This document shows positions 12,361-22,230 of a stretch of DNA of 64,000 bases, in pieces; the stretch's first letter is position 1, and the number at the start of each line of letters is the position of its first letter. Source of the DNA: Paramacrobiotus metropolitanus (taxonomy: Eukaryota; Tardigrada; Eutardigrada; Parachela; Macrobiotidae); assembly GCF_019649055.1 (NCBI RefSeq), contig NW_026570285.1:62001-126000 (forward strand), read 5' to 3'. A program made the position numbers and the translations under genes. Below the pieces are notes generated by a model, which did not search any database, had not been told where the DNA came from, and saw only the letters and a program-made list of their open reading frames with translations.

Positions 12361-12659
12361 CCGCGGAATTACGATTTAGCATGCTTTTGACTACAACGAT
12401 TGCTTTATCGTTCTGGATTATTATGTATTTGCGATAAATGCGCTCTTGTTGTTACTACTTTGTCCGAGTACTACGGTACAGTAGTACGTACTACAAAACC
12501 TGAAAACGCCAAATTATTGGCAGACATTGTCCAGTCGTGTGTAGAATATTGTAAGACCCACGTTTCTGTATATATGTATCTGATCACGTAATAAAGTATT
12601 TTGTGTTCGTACAGTGCTGTTCAGTGGCGCAAAATATTGCATAGGTAAAGTTTTTTTCA

Positions 12660-12785
12660 TATCGTTTGCGTATATACAATATACTATATAGATATATATA
12701 TGTAGATATATATATAGATATAGATATATATATGTACGTACAATGTATCTAGATATAGATATATATATGTACGTACAATGTATCT
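12660..12785. repeat. TA/GATA-rich microsatellite
   Basis: ATAGATATATATATG-type repeats, including a longer unit that repeats once (about 12720-12785, containing GTACGTACAATGTATC twice). Confidence 0.8.
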
Positions 12786-13660
12786 GTAAACGATAATTTT
12801 AACTGCATTTGTACCAGCACTTGAGCACTTCTGTTTTTCATGTAAGTAACATCATTCCATATACATGTACTCGTAATTATTCCGTGTACATGTAGGCTAA
12901 ATGTAGCTATGTACAGATACAGATAGTGTAGTGGCTACGCGCCATATTAGCGCGTAGCAACCCGTATGGTTGTGTTGACCAGTAGAGGACGCATTTTATG
13001 TGGTGCAACGAGTATTTCATTATTATCACTATTCAGTATCTATCCGGCCAGAATGGCACAATAAACACCTGTGCCAAGACGTGACAGTATAATATTACAA
13101 AAAGCTGAACTCAAACTAAATAAAACTTTTTTATTTAAATGTACAGAATAAAGATGCCGGCTTCCTGTGCAGTGCGTATCCGCCGTTTTACCGTGTTGAT
13201 GGTATCCGTCAAATTTATGTTTCATGCAACTAAGCTGCTGCATTTCCGGCAGTCTGTTGGTTCACATCGTGATTCACGTTGCCTTTACGTATGCCGGTAG
13301 CCGGCAAGTAAGCGCATATTATCGGTAAACTGAATAAATACCGGTAATTCTTCACCAGCTGTAACATTTGTGGGCAGCCGAAAAACATCCGGTTGCTCGT
13401 AAAATGTGCACTTTGTGCATTTTTACCTTTGTATGTCAAATCAGCGCAACCGATGTAATCCGTTAACAGTTTTCAGAAAACAACACGTCCTGCGCGACAA
13501 CATTCTTCACACAGCTCTTATCATTTTAAGCGATAAAGTGAAGTGAGACGACACTGTGAAACACAGCACCATATTATCATTATTTTTTATACCCCGGAAC
13601 TCAGCGTTCACTTTGCGTAAAGTTTAAGTTATTTTTCTAAGGATTGAAGTACCAAATCGA
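12786..13660. other. Intergenic upstream of third cysteine-rich gene
   Basis: No coding evidence. It contains a small hairpin near 12935-12960 (GGCTACGCGCCATATTAGCGCGTAGC) and ends in the 5' flank of the gene starting at 13666. Confidence 0.4.
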
Positions 13661-13665
13661 AGAAA

Positions 13666-14259
13666 ATGAAACCTGTTGTATTTATCGGCATCTGTCTCGC
13701 CTTGTCCACGTCATGGATTGCCAGTGAAGCCGGTAAGTCTAACAAGATTAATTACTGAAGTACAGCATTCTTATAAATTTTTTAATAGAAGCTCCTATTT
13801 TACGAGCGAAAGCGCAGCTGTACCCACGGAAAAACCCTAATGCTGTGTGCTGCTGTTTATAAGCATTAAATTATTGCAGCGCTTGGATGCCCCAACGGAC
13901 AACCCATGTTCAACTGTTTCGTGCAACCTTGCCGATTTGCTTCCTGTCCAGCTCACCCCAGTGCCAAATGCAGCGATGACTACTGCGGAGGCTGCAAAGC
14001 GCGCTTTTATGTCGGCACCCGCGAAGTAACGTCGACATGCGCAAGCACTGCTATTACTAGTACTCGCAGTCGCCGCAACACACAGGATTGCCCCATGATC
14101 AAATGCCCGGCTGATCAAGTGGTGAAATGTAAAGTGGAGCCTTGCCGCGGTAAAACCTGCCCCAATCGTCCCAATGCCCGCTGCTGCAACAGCTACTGCG
14201 GAGGATGCCGCTGGTCGTTCCACGAAAACTATCAAGATGTCACCTCGCAGTGTCGATAA
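13666..14259 (+). CDS. Secreted two-module cysteine-rich precursor, paralogue 3
   Basis: Exons 13666-13732 and 13880-14259 join in phase 1 (about 148 residues). The signal peptide is MKPVVFIGICLALSTSWIAS. Module 1 has CPNGQPMFNC, ASCPAHPSAKCSDDYCGGC and FYVGTREVTSTC; the basic site is RSRR; module 2 has CPADQVVKC, TCPNRPNARCCNSYCGGC and YQDVTSQC. Here both modules keep the CGGC motif, so the internal repeat is clearest in this member. The last 66 codons are copied again at 16141-16343 by a tandem duplication. Remnants of its intron 1/exon 2 border recur at 25085, 62895 and 63450. Confidence 0.85.
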
Positions 14260-16142
14260 GACAAACATTATGACGCCAAATGTTGCACCTACTTGTGGTA
14301 ACGTTTACACATTTTGTCATCGTTGAAGGGTATGGCAACAATAACATTAATCTGCTTTCTTCCTGCACGATGCAATAGTTTTTAGAGTTACTGTTTTTTC
14401 TAGCAGCTTGGTTCAAATGCATAATTGTAGCAGGTACATTTAGTGAAAATTAGCTGCCATTGAATTTTGTGATGTAACTCAAAAGTTCAGGTTGTGCCAG
14501 CATAAAATTGTTGCACTCGTGAGTTATAGTATCGCGGAATAACTTTATAAGTAAGTACAGGAAGCCAGTCATTTTGCTTATGTACAGAAGAACAAAAATG
14601 CAAACAATGACATAAGTCAGTACAATCATAGATAAAAAGTAAAATCCATCGCATGATATATTGTGATTGAGCTACTGTAATCAAGTAAAACGTTATGCTC
14701 CTACCATCAGAAGTAAACTAAGTATTCCACAACTAGCAAACAACATTTCCGTTTTATACAACAACAACGAGGGAAACATAAATGACGCTTATTATGTCGG
14801 CATGATGATCGATACTCGTACGAAGAAAAACATGCAAAGCTACTAACGGTCAAACAACTCACAAGATGGTGCACGAAGACTGCTCGAGCGGAATGCGCTG
14901 ACTGCCATCCAGAAGCTGCAAATGCGCCCGCACTTTCCTCCACGAACCCACCACATTGGCTCTGGTCCGATCGTTGAGCGACATCTCCGGTATAAATCCC
15001 GTATACACGAACTCCGGTTCGATTTTTTGATATTTCTTCGAGAACAGCAGCGTCATTGCCTCCTTCCGCAAGCGATCCTTCTCCAAATCCGTACAGTTCT
15101 CCGCACAGGTCGCGACAAATATGAACCGCTGAGAATTCTTCCCTTTCGCATACTTGACCCAGTCAAGAATGCAGTGAATGCTGTCCATAGGTCTTCGATA
15201 GTCGGCCAGCCGCGAAGACCACATACACCGTGTCAATGCGCTTGCAGTTGGCACTCACGCGACTGCGGATGAAATTAACCACATCATCATCCTCCCACTC
15301 CGTATCGCACAGCCCAATTGTATCGGCAACGACGATATTCCGCATTTGATGAGCACTCACGGAACTGGAGATCTTGGCTTGACCACGGACAAACGAAATC
15401 CCTTGTGTCACACTCTGGTGGCTCGAGCGCGAGTCGCAAATGTTGAGATTAAAGAGCACGTTGATCAGTCGCGATTTGCCGGCACCCGTTGGTCCCACCA
15501 CAAGAACATTGTACGTGTTCTCTTCATAGTCCAAATACGGTTCCACCCGGCTGCAGACAATATGCTCCGTAGTGAATGAATACACGCGCGAACAATTACT
15601 TGGGTTCGCCATATTCGGGTGCGTATTATCCGGGAAGGTGTTGACCATCCGGTTGGTATCACACAAGAGACTCGAACGGAAATATTTGATCAAGAGCCCG
15701 TGACTCTGCGCATCCATCTGCAGGCTAATCCAGCGCCCGCGGAACACATAGTTCGCCACGTGCTCGCAGTTGCGCAGACACAGCGAGTAACTGCACATCC
15801 CCAGGACATGCCGCATACGATTGCGCATGGTTTCATCCATCGGTTTGCAGTGCTTCTTATTCGCCGGTCGGGTGGGATGTCGCTCGCGCGGAAACGTATG
15901 GATGACCACCCGCGCCGTGTAGATGCTGCTATCCGCGGATCCGAATTCCAGGATGTAGAGGCCGTTGGTTACGTACTCCTGGGCCATGTGCTTGCTCTCG
16001 GTGCAATCCAGATAAATCAGCTCGCCATCCTTGAAATTCGCCAGGGACGGTAGATTGGCCTGGCGGATAGGGATATACTTCACACTCATCACAGTGTGCT
16101 TGTTCCAGGTCTTTTTTCCGCTTCCACGTTAAATCGTCTAGT
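14059..16142. repeat. 2.08 kb tandem duplication, unit A
   Basis: Offset 2084 bases from unit B with almost no differences (for example CATTATGACG against CATTCTGACG, and a two-base difference in a T run near 16122). It contains the 3' part of a cysteine-rich gene exon and a type A LRAT-GTPase on the minus strand. The junction at about 16137-16148 shows TAGTA microhomology. Confidence 0.9.
14859..16139 (-). pseudogene. LRAT-like + P-loop GTPase, type A, unit A (frameshifted, 5' truncated)
   Basis: The minus strand reads an LRAT-like block (GELIYLDCTESKHMAQEYV, then LRNCEHVANYVFRGR), then a GTPase with Walker A GPTGAGKS, switch motif DTIGLCDTE and VYVVFAAGRL. A one-base frameshift near 15225-15240 moves the C-terminal half (DSIHCILDWVKY, FIFVATCAENCTDL, GFIPEMSLNDRTR) to another frame, which ends in CTIL, a CaaX prenylation box. 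Near 16050 an extra base relative to the copy at 27.8 kb also shifts the frame. The 5' end is cut off by the duplication junction. NCEH matches the LRAT/H-REV107 catalytic Cys motif. Pairing this with a GTPase suggests a lipid-modifying, membrane-anchored product in the ancestor. Confidence 0.7.
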
Positions 16143-16343
16143 AGTACTCGGAGTCGCCGCAACACGCAGGATTGCCCCATGATCAAATGCCCGGCTGATC
16201 AAGTGGTGAAATGTAAAGTGGAGCCTTGCCGCGGTAAAACCTGCCCCAATCGTCCCAATGCCCGCTGCTGCAACAGCTACTGCGGAGGATGCCGCTGGTC
16301 GTTCCACGAAAACTATCAAGATGTCACCTCGCAGTGTCGATAA
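16141..16343 (+). pseudogene. Duplicated 3' fragment of cysteine-rich paralogue 3
   Basis: Copy of 14057-14259 coding for the basic site and second Cys module up to the same stop. It lacks signal peptide, intron and first module, and was created by the tandem duplication. Confidence 0.9.
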
Positions 16344-18227
16344 GACAAACATTCTGACGCCAAATGTTGCACCTACTTGTGGTAACGTTTACACATTTTG
16401 TCATCGTTGAAGGGTATGGCAACAATAACATTAATCTGCTTTCTTCCTGCACGATGCAATAGTTTTTAGAGTTACTGTTTTTTCTAGCAGCTTGGTTCAA
16501 ATGCATAATTGTAGCAGGTACATTTAGTGAAAATTAGCTGCCATTGAATTTTGTGATGTAACTCAAAAGTTCAGGTTGTGCCAGCATAAAATTGTTGCAC
16601 TCGTGAGTTATAGTATCGCGGAATAACTTTATAAGTAAGTACAGGAAGCCAGTCATTTTGCTTATGTACAGAAGAACAAAAATGCAAACAATGACATAAG
16701 TCAGTACAATCATAGATAAAAAGTAAAATCCATCGCATGATATATTGTGATTGAGCTACTGTAATCAAGTAAAACGTTATGCTCCTACCATCAGAAGTAA
16801 ACTAAGTATTCCACAACTAGCAAACAACATTTCCGTTTTATACAACAACAACGAGGGAAACATAAATGACGCTTATTATGTCGGCATGATGATCGATACT
16901 CGTACGAAGAAAAACATGCAAAGCTACTAACGGTCAAACAACTCACAAGATGGTGCACGAAGACTGCTCGAGCGGAATGCGCTGACTGCCATCCAGAAGC
17001 TGCAAATGCGCCCGCACTTTCCTCCACGAACCCACCACATTGGCTCTGGTCCGATCGTTGAGCGACATCTCCGGTATAAATCCCGTATACACGAACTCCG
17101 GTTCGATTTTTTGATATTTCTTCGAGAACAGCAGCGTCATTGCCTCCTTCCGCAAGCGATCCTTCTCCAAATCCGTACAGTTCTCCGCACAGGTCGCGAC
17201 AAATATGAACCGCTGAGAATTCTTCCCTTTCGCATACTTGACCCAGTCAAGAATGCAGTGAATGCTGTCCATAGGTCTTCGATAGTCGGCCAGCCGCGAA
17301 GACCACATACACCGTGTCAATGCGCTTGCAGTTGGCACTCACGCGACTGCGGATGAAATTAACCACATCATCATCCTCCCACTCCGTATCGCACAGCCCA
17401 ATTGTATCGGCAACGACGATATTCCGCATTTGATGAGCACTCACGGAACTGGAGATCTTGGCTTGACCACGGACAAACGAAATCCCTTGTGTCACACTCT
17501 GGTGGCTCGAGCGCGAGTCGCAAATGTTGAGATTAAAGAGCACGTTGATCAGTCGCGATTTGCCGGCACCCGTTGGTCCCACCACAAGAACATTGTACGT
17601 GTTCTCTTCATAGTCCAAATACGGTTCCACCCGGCTGCAGACAATATGCTCCGTAGTGAATGAATACACGCGCGAACAATTACTTGGGTTCGCCATATTC
17701 GGGTGCGTATTATCCGGGAAGGTGTTGACCATCCGGTTGGTATCACACAAGAGACTCGAACGGAAATATTTGATCAAGAGCCCGTGACTCTGCGCATCCA
17801 TCTGCAGGCTAATCCAGCGCCCGCGGAACACATAGTTCGCCACGTGCTCGCAGTTGCGCAGACACAGCGAGTAACTGCACATCCCCAGGACATGCCGCAT
17901 ACGATTGCGCATGGTTTCATCCATCGGTTTGCAGTGCTTCTTATTCGCCGGTCGGGTGGGATGTCGCTCGCGCGGAAACGTATGGATGACCACCCGCGCC
18001 GTGTAGATGCTGCTATCCGCGGATCCGAATTCCAGGATGTAGAGGCCGTTGGTTACGTACTCCTGGGCCATGTGCTTGCTCTCGGTGCAATCCAGATAAA
18101 TCAGCTCGCCATCCTTGAAATTCGCCAGGGACGGTAGATTGGCCTGGCGGATAGGGATATACTTCACACTCATCACAGTGTGCTTGTTCCAGGTCTTTTC
18201 CGCTTCCACGTTAAATCGTCTAGTAGT
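16143..18227. repeat. 2.08 kb tandem duplication, unit B
   Basis: Second copy of 14059-16142. Beyond 18227 the sequence continues into the original upstream flank of the GTPase gene, so unit B holds the parental 5' end and unit A the truncated one. Confidence 0.9.
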
Positions 18228-18283
18228 GCGAACGAGCAGCTTGCCGAAGCGTAGTTCCCAACTTTGGAAGCGTAGCTCCCCAT
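16943..18283 (-). pseudogene. LRAT-like + P-loop GTPase, type A, unit B (frameshifted)
   Basis: Sequence nearly identical to unit A but with the 5' end present. An ATG at 18283 begins MGSYASKVG, which fits an N-myristoylation motif (Gly2, Ser6). That frame is lost at a short A run near 18200. The main open stretch then carries the LRAT-like block (KHMAQEYV, NCEHVANYV), Walker A GPTGAGKS and DTIG. The same one-base frameshift as in unit A separates the last 110 codons, ending in CTIL. Shared lesions show the gene was already damaged before the tandem duplication. Confidence 0.7.
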
Positions 18284-19186
18284 TTGGCGATGCGGTCGCG
18301 ATCAGGTTCACGTGGTTACGATTCTGCAGAATAGATTCAAGACTTTCAAGTAACTTGTAATAACATCGTACGTTAATAAAGCAGAATTTTGCAAAACATA
18401 GAACGTTTACATTTACAAGGGTTTCTTAGAATTTTTGCTCGAACCTCGAATTTTCCAGATCCTGTTTAGCGCTGTTTGAAGTCAGTAATTATGTCAAGAC
18501 GCTACGTCAGGTAGGAAAACCAGGATGTACAAAAGTGGAATTTTGCAACAGTCTAATATCTTCGCAAAAAGCCTTTCCACAAAATTAGAACACCTGTCAG
18601 TCCTGTCTGAATGAGCTTCTGAGGGTTACACACTGAAGAGCTTCGCCGTAATATTGGTGCTAACTTATTTTGACTACGAGTACTTACACTGTACAGTGTA
18701 CACATAAAACGCATTCAAACAGTCTGCTGTACTTCATATTATAGAAGCGTGTTACGTTCCACTTGAACCAAATCGTGACAATCCACATTCCTGCACGTTC
18801 TCTAGCTCCGGTCTGCTGCTGGCCGTGCGTTTGATCCGCCTGTCTGTCTGATTCAAGGTGAAGCCAAGCCCAGGCTATTATGTCATTTTGATTCATAATG
18901 ACTGTGTTCCTCCCTGCTCATTTTGTTATTGCAAGGTCACGTAAAGCCTAAACAGTTTTTTCCAAGTAAAGTGCAAAGTTCAAGTACTGTACTTCCTTTA
19001 CTTGAACTTCTGAACCACTGGCCAATGGTCATTACAGAGTGTTTTAAAAGCCTGAACCAAGTAAGCGGCTTCCCTAATATTATTTACAATTTCATTACGG
19101 AATTTTTGGAATTTTCTACTAGCCTGGGTGTTCTTCGATGTGGATCGTATAGAATGTTGGGATTGTTGGAAATCACACGTCAGAAA
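18284..19186. promoter_or_regulatory. Divergent intergenic region between type A and type B GTPase genes
   Basis: About 900 bases separate the two 5' ends. Much of it is conserved, inverted, at 26880-27780, and partly at 63780-64000. It includes a hairpin at about 18977-19010 (GTTCAAGTAC...GTACTT...TACTTGAAC). Conservation among copies suggests a shared bidirectional promoter, but common descent alone could explain it. Confidence 0.4.
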
Positions 19187-20598
19187 ATGGGTAATTTGTT
19201 GGATATAGTACGACAGGGCAGTCAGACTGCATATCTAGAAAGGGAGCAAACGACTTGGCCTGACGTCACTCCCCATGCTGTTCAATACGATGAAGGAATC
19301 CGCGAGAAATACCTCCCATTGTTAGATGAGTTCCACAACGGCAGCGACTTATATCTTGGGTTCGTCGAAGATAAATGGGGCCACAGAGAACTGGAGCGTT
19401 GGTTCGTCACGGATAATTCACATTTCCTGGAGATTGTAGGTGGTAAGGTTTGCGTTACTTGCCTGTCTTGCCATCCTGAAGACGATCGCAAACGTGTAAC
19501 CAGAGAGAAAGGTTGCGGCAAGATGGATGAAGGTGTCAGGCAGCGAATGCGGCATGTTCTCGGCATGTGCAACTACTCCGTCTGTTTTCGCAACGCGGAG
19601 CACGTAGCGAATTACGTGTTCCATGGGAGATGGTTTAGCCGCCAAATGGATGATGCTGGTGCATTGGGAGGTTATTTTGGTCGATATATTATGACTGATG
19701 ATATGAAACGTCTGGTTAATACTCTTCCGGAAAATCTGCGAAGCCAGACTGCCAAGGATTTGCATCAGATTTATTCGTTCACTGAAGGTCATTTCGTTTT
19801 TAGCCAAGTTGATTATTACCTGGATAAGAACTACGAAGATACCTACAATATACTGGTTATCGGGCCGACAGGAGGTGGTAAATCGCGTTTAATCAATGTT
19901 CTGTTTAATCAGAACGTTTGTGCAGACGAAGCCAGCCATCATAGTGTAACCAAAAACGTTGAGTTTCTGCGCGGTACCGGCAAGATTTTTGATGCCAAAA
20001 CACAAAGTTACAAAGAGCGGAATATTATTGTTGCGGATACAGTGGGTCTGTGTGATACAGAACTGGAGGAAGGATAGGTCATCCAGCTGCTGCGTCGTCG
20101 TGTAAATTCCAATTTCAAATTCATTGATGCCGTTTGCGTGGTGTTTCGCGCCGGGCGTTTAATGAGGGAGCATGTCGCGAACATCCAGAGGATTCTGACG
20201 TGGTTACGATACCGAGAGGCAGACAACTGGACCAGGTACTACGTATTTCCGCTTTGTAGTGTGATCGTTTTTGCAAAGTTAAACGCAACGGGATTTTAAA
20301 AAAAAACAGGTTCGTGTTTATTGGGACAGCGGCGGAGAATCTCTCCGACGATGAGAAGGAGAATCTACGAGTGGATGCCACTGCGATGTTGAAACTGCAG
20401 ACCAGCGGAACAGATGTTAACGAGACTAACAAAGACATGTCGTTGCTGGTGTATACTGGCTTCCCTCCAGAGGATTCGCTGAACGAGCAGACACGGATAG
20501 GAGTGGAAAACAGCTGGCGAAACGTGGAAGATCTGATGAAGCACCCGGGCCAGACTGGTCGCTTGGAGGTTGGTCAAACATCCTGCATGATCGTTTGA
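19187..20598 (+). pseudogene. LRAT-like + P-loop GTPase, type B (single in-frame stop)
   Basis: The best preserved copy. Exon 1 is 19187-20235 and exon 2 20310-20598, joined in phase 2. I chose the ATG at 19187 (MGNLLDIVRQ) because similarity among copies becomes protein-like there; the frame is open back to 18923. LRAT-like block: DLYLGFVEDKWGHRELERW, then CFRNAEHVANYVFHGRWFSRQ, with Ala in place of the catalytic Cys of NCEH. GTPase: GPTGGGKSRLINVLF, VADTVGLCDTE, AVCVVFRAGRL, FVFIGTAAENLSDDEKENL, VYTGFPPEDSLNEQTR. It ends in CMIV, a CaaX box. An in-frame TAG at 20075-20077 falls just after the switch region; reading otherwise continues without a frameshift. It is a recent pseudogene, an allele, or a sequence error. 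Confidence 0.7.
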
Positions 20599-20848
20599 GA
20601 CTGCTTTGTATTGAAATGAATTCTTGTATTTCGTTCTTTTACTACGGGAGCAAAAATGTCATGGTGGTAAGGACTAATGATGTTATTTTCTAATTAGCAA
20701 GAGTAGTGTTTTATGATGAATATTCTGCCACGGGATACCGAGCGAAAATGTACTGTAGATGAAAGTTAAACTGACAAAATATTGTATCTGTATAGACATT
20801 ACGGTTTGCAAACCATAGTTCAAAGGTATGTACAGGTTATTAAAATAG

Positions 20849-21154
20849 TTGAGCCTGACTGCCGGAATATTAGAGTTCCTTCTGAAAGAAGACGTACCCG
20901 GAAAGACTGACAGCGACCCGTTCAGTGTTTCATATATGAAGGGTCACGTTAAGTTAGAGCACGATTTTCCAGCCACCTGTTTCGCAGCAACATCATCCGA
21001 AGGCAAAATAACCGTCGCAGTTGCCTTAATTCATAATCAGTACAAATACAGTAATATTCGTAACCAGTTCTTTATATTAATCGTCAATAATCAGAGCTAT
21101 ATCGGTAGGCTGGGATACATTCAGAATGTCTCTGAAAGTATCGGCCAAGGTTAG
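20849..21154 (+). CDS. Unrecognised short reading frame
   Basis: Open for about 101 codons, with SVSYMKGHVKLEHDFPATCF and ITVAVALIHNQ; no ATG at the start. The last 50 bases recur near 58930, where the frame is not kept. It could be a lone exon or chance. Confidence 0.25.
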   Translation: MSLTAGILEFLLKEDVPGKTDSDPFSVSYMKGHVKLEHDFPATCFAATSSEGKITVAVALIHNQYKYSNIRNQFFILIVNNQSYIGRLGYIQNVSESIGQG

Positions 21155-21318
21155 AAAAATGTTCGTATTAAAGCAAATCACTGCCGTGACACACTGTCAA
21201 AGCGAGCAAGGAAGCCGATGCACCATTAATGCAGTAAGACTAATTGTTTTGAAAATACTAAAAGGCAGCCTTTAAAGAGCTTCGGAGTTCGGACTATGTA
21301 TTATGAATTCAAGTAAAA

Positions 21319-21656
21319 TCAGCCGTTGGCGCGCCAGCAGAGCCCAGTGACATTTCGTGCACCAACAAACCATCTGGGACGGCAGGTGCAAGGATCTGGA
21401 CTGCAGCGAGCGTTAGGATAAGCCGGGCAGGTGTCCGAGTCGCAAGGAGTAAGCTTGGAATAGCCGATATAACAGGCGGGGTGATGAGGCGGACAATCTG
21501 CGGCAAAACAAGATCCAGCGAAACCTCTACGTAGCCACGACGAGGGTATAAATATTTCATGCTTGTATGCTTACTTGATAGATTAATTGTCCTGGCGTCC
21601 GAGACTGCTGCAAGTGCCATCCATATTACGCAAATTACTAACACTGCGCGATGCAT
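21319..21656 (-). CDS. Small secreted single-module cysteine-rich protein, copy 1
   Basis: Exons 21656-21575 and 21497-21319 join in phase 1 (about 86 residues). The ATG at 21656 starts a signal peptide (MHRAVLVICVIWMALAAVS). Exon 2 has CPPHHPACYIGYSKLTPC, then DTCPAYPNARCSPDPCTC and WFVGARNVTGLC. The spacing CPAxPxAxC...C..C...V...C matches one module of the larger precursors at 8.6-14.3 kb, so this is a one-module relative. The intron has a GTAAGC donor and a CCGCAG acceptor. Other copies are at 59138-59467 (start codon changed) and 29128-29290 (decayed). Confidence 0.75.
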
Positions 21657-22230
21657 AGCGTTGTCGATACTTTTAGCACGGAAGACTGCGCTTGGTACAA
21701 TACGTACAATTTTGCCGGTAATTTGTGGCAAAAAGTTAAACGTTTCGCTAAAATGCGCATAGCATTAAAGAAAAGATTATCACCGTATACGGCCATAAAC
21801 GGATACCGCATTTTAAAGATTCTTTTTGAAAGCGTACGGAAACTGTCATCCGGGTTTGCTGTCAGCAAAACTTCGTAAACACAAGTCGGTACGTGACAAA
21901 AGTATTCAAATAAGAAACTGTCTAAGACACAGTTAGGAATCCGCTGTTTAAGCAAGATGCGTACAACGTTCTGGCAGTAACTGAATATTTCCTATTGCAT
22001 AAGTCTCGATTTCTCTAATTTACCTGTACAGTCGGAAACACTTTGTGTGCAGTTTATCTATGATTCAGTAAAATGTAATCATAAGTCATCGAAAGTAAAT
22101 AAAACCTCTTTCCTGTTAGTCCCGGATACCGGTCCTGCTGTGGAAAAGAGTGTTAGCAATTTGTATAATGGCTGCGATTCATAAAGTATACGAAATAAAG
22201 CGAAGAAAAAGTATTAAGCTGTCGTTTGAC

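Noticed and set aside
15619-16053. 144-codon plus-strand frame (repeated at 17703-18137)
   Set aside because: Shadow of the minus-strand LRAT-like block; repeats only because of the tandem duplication.
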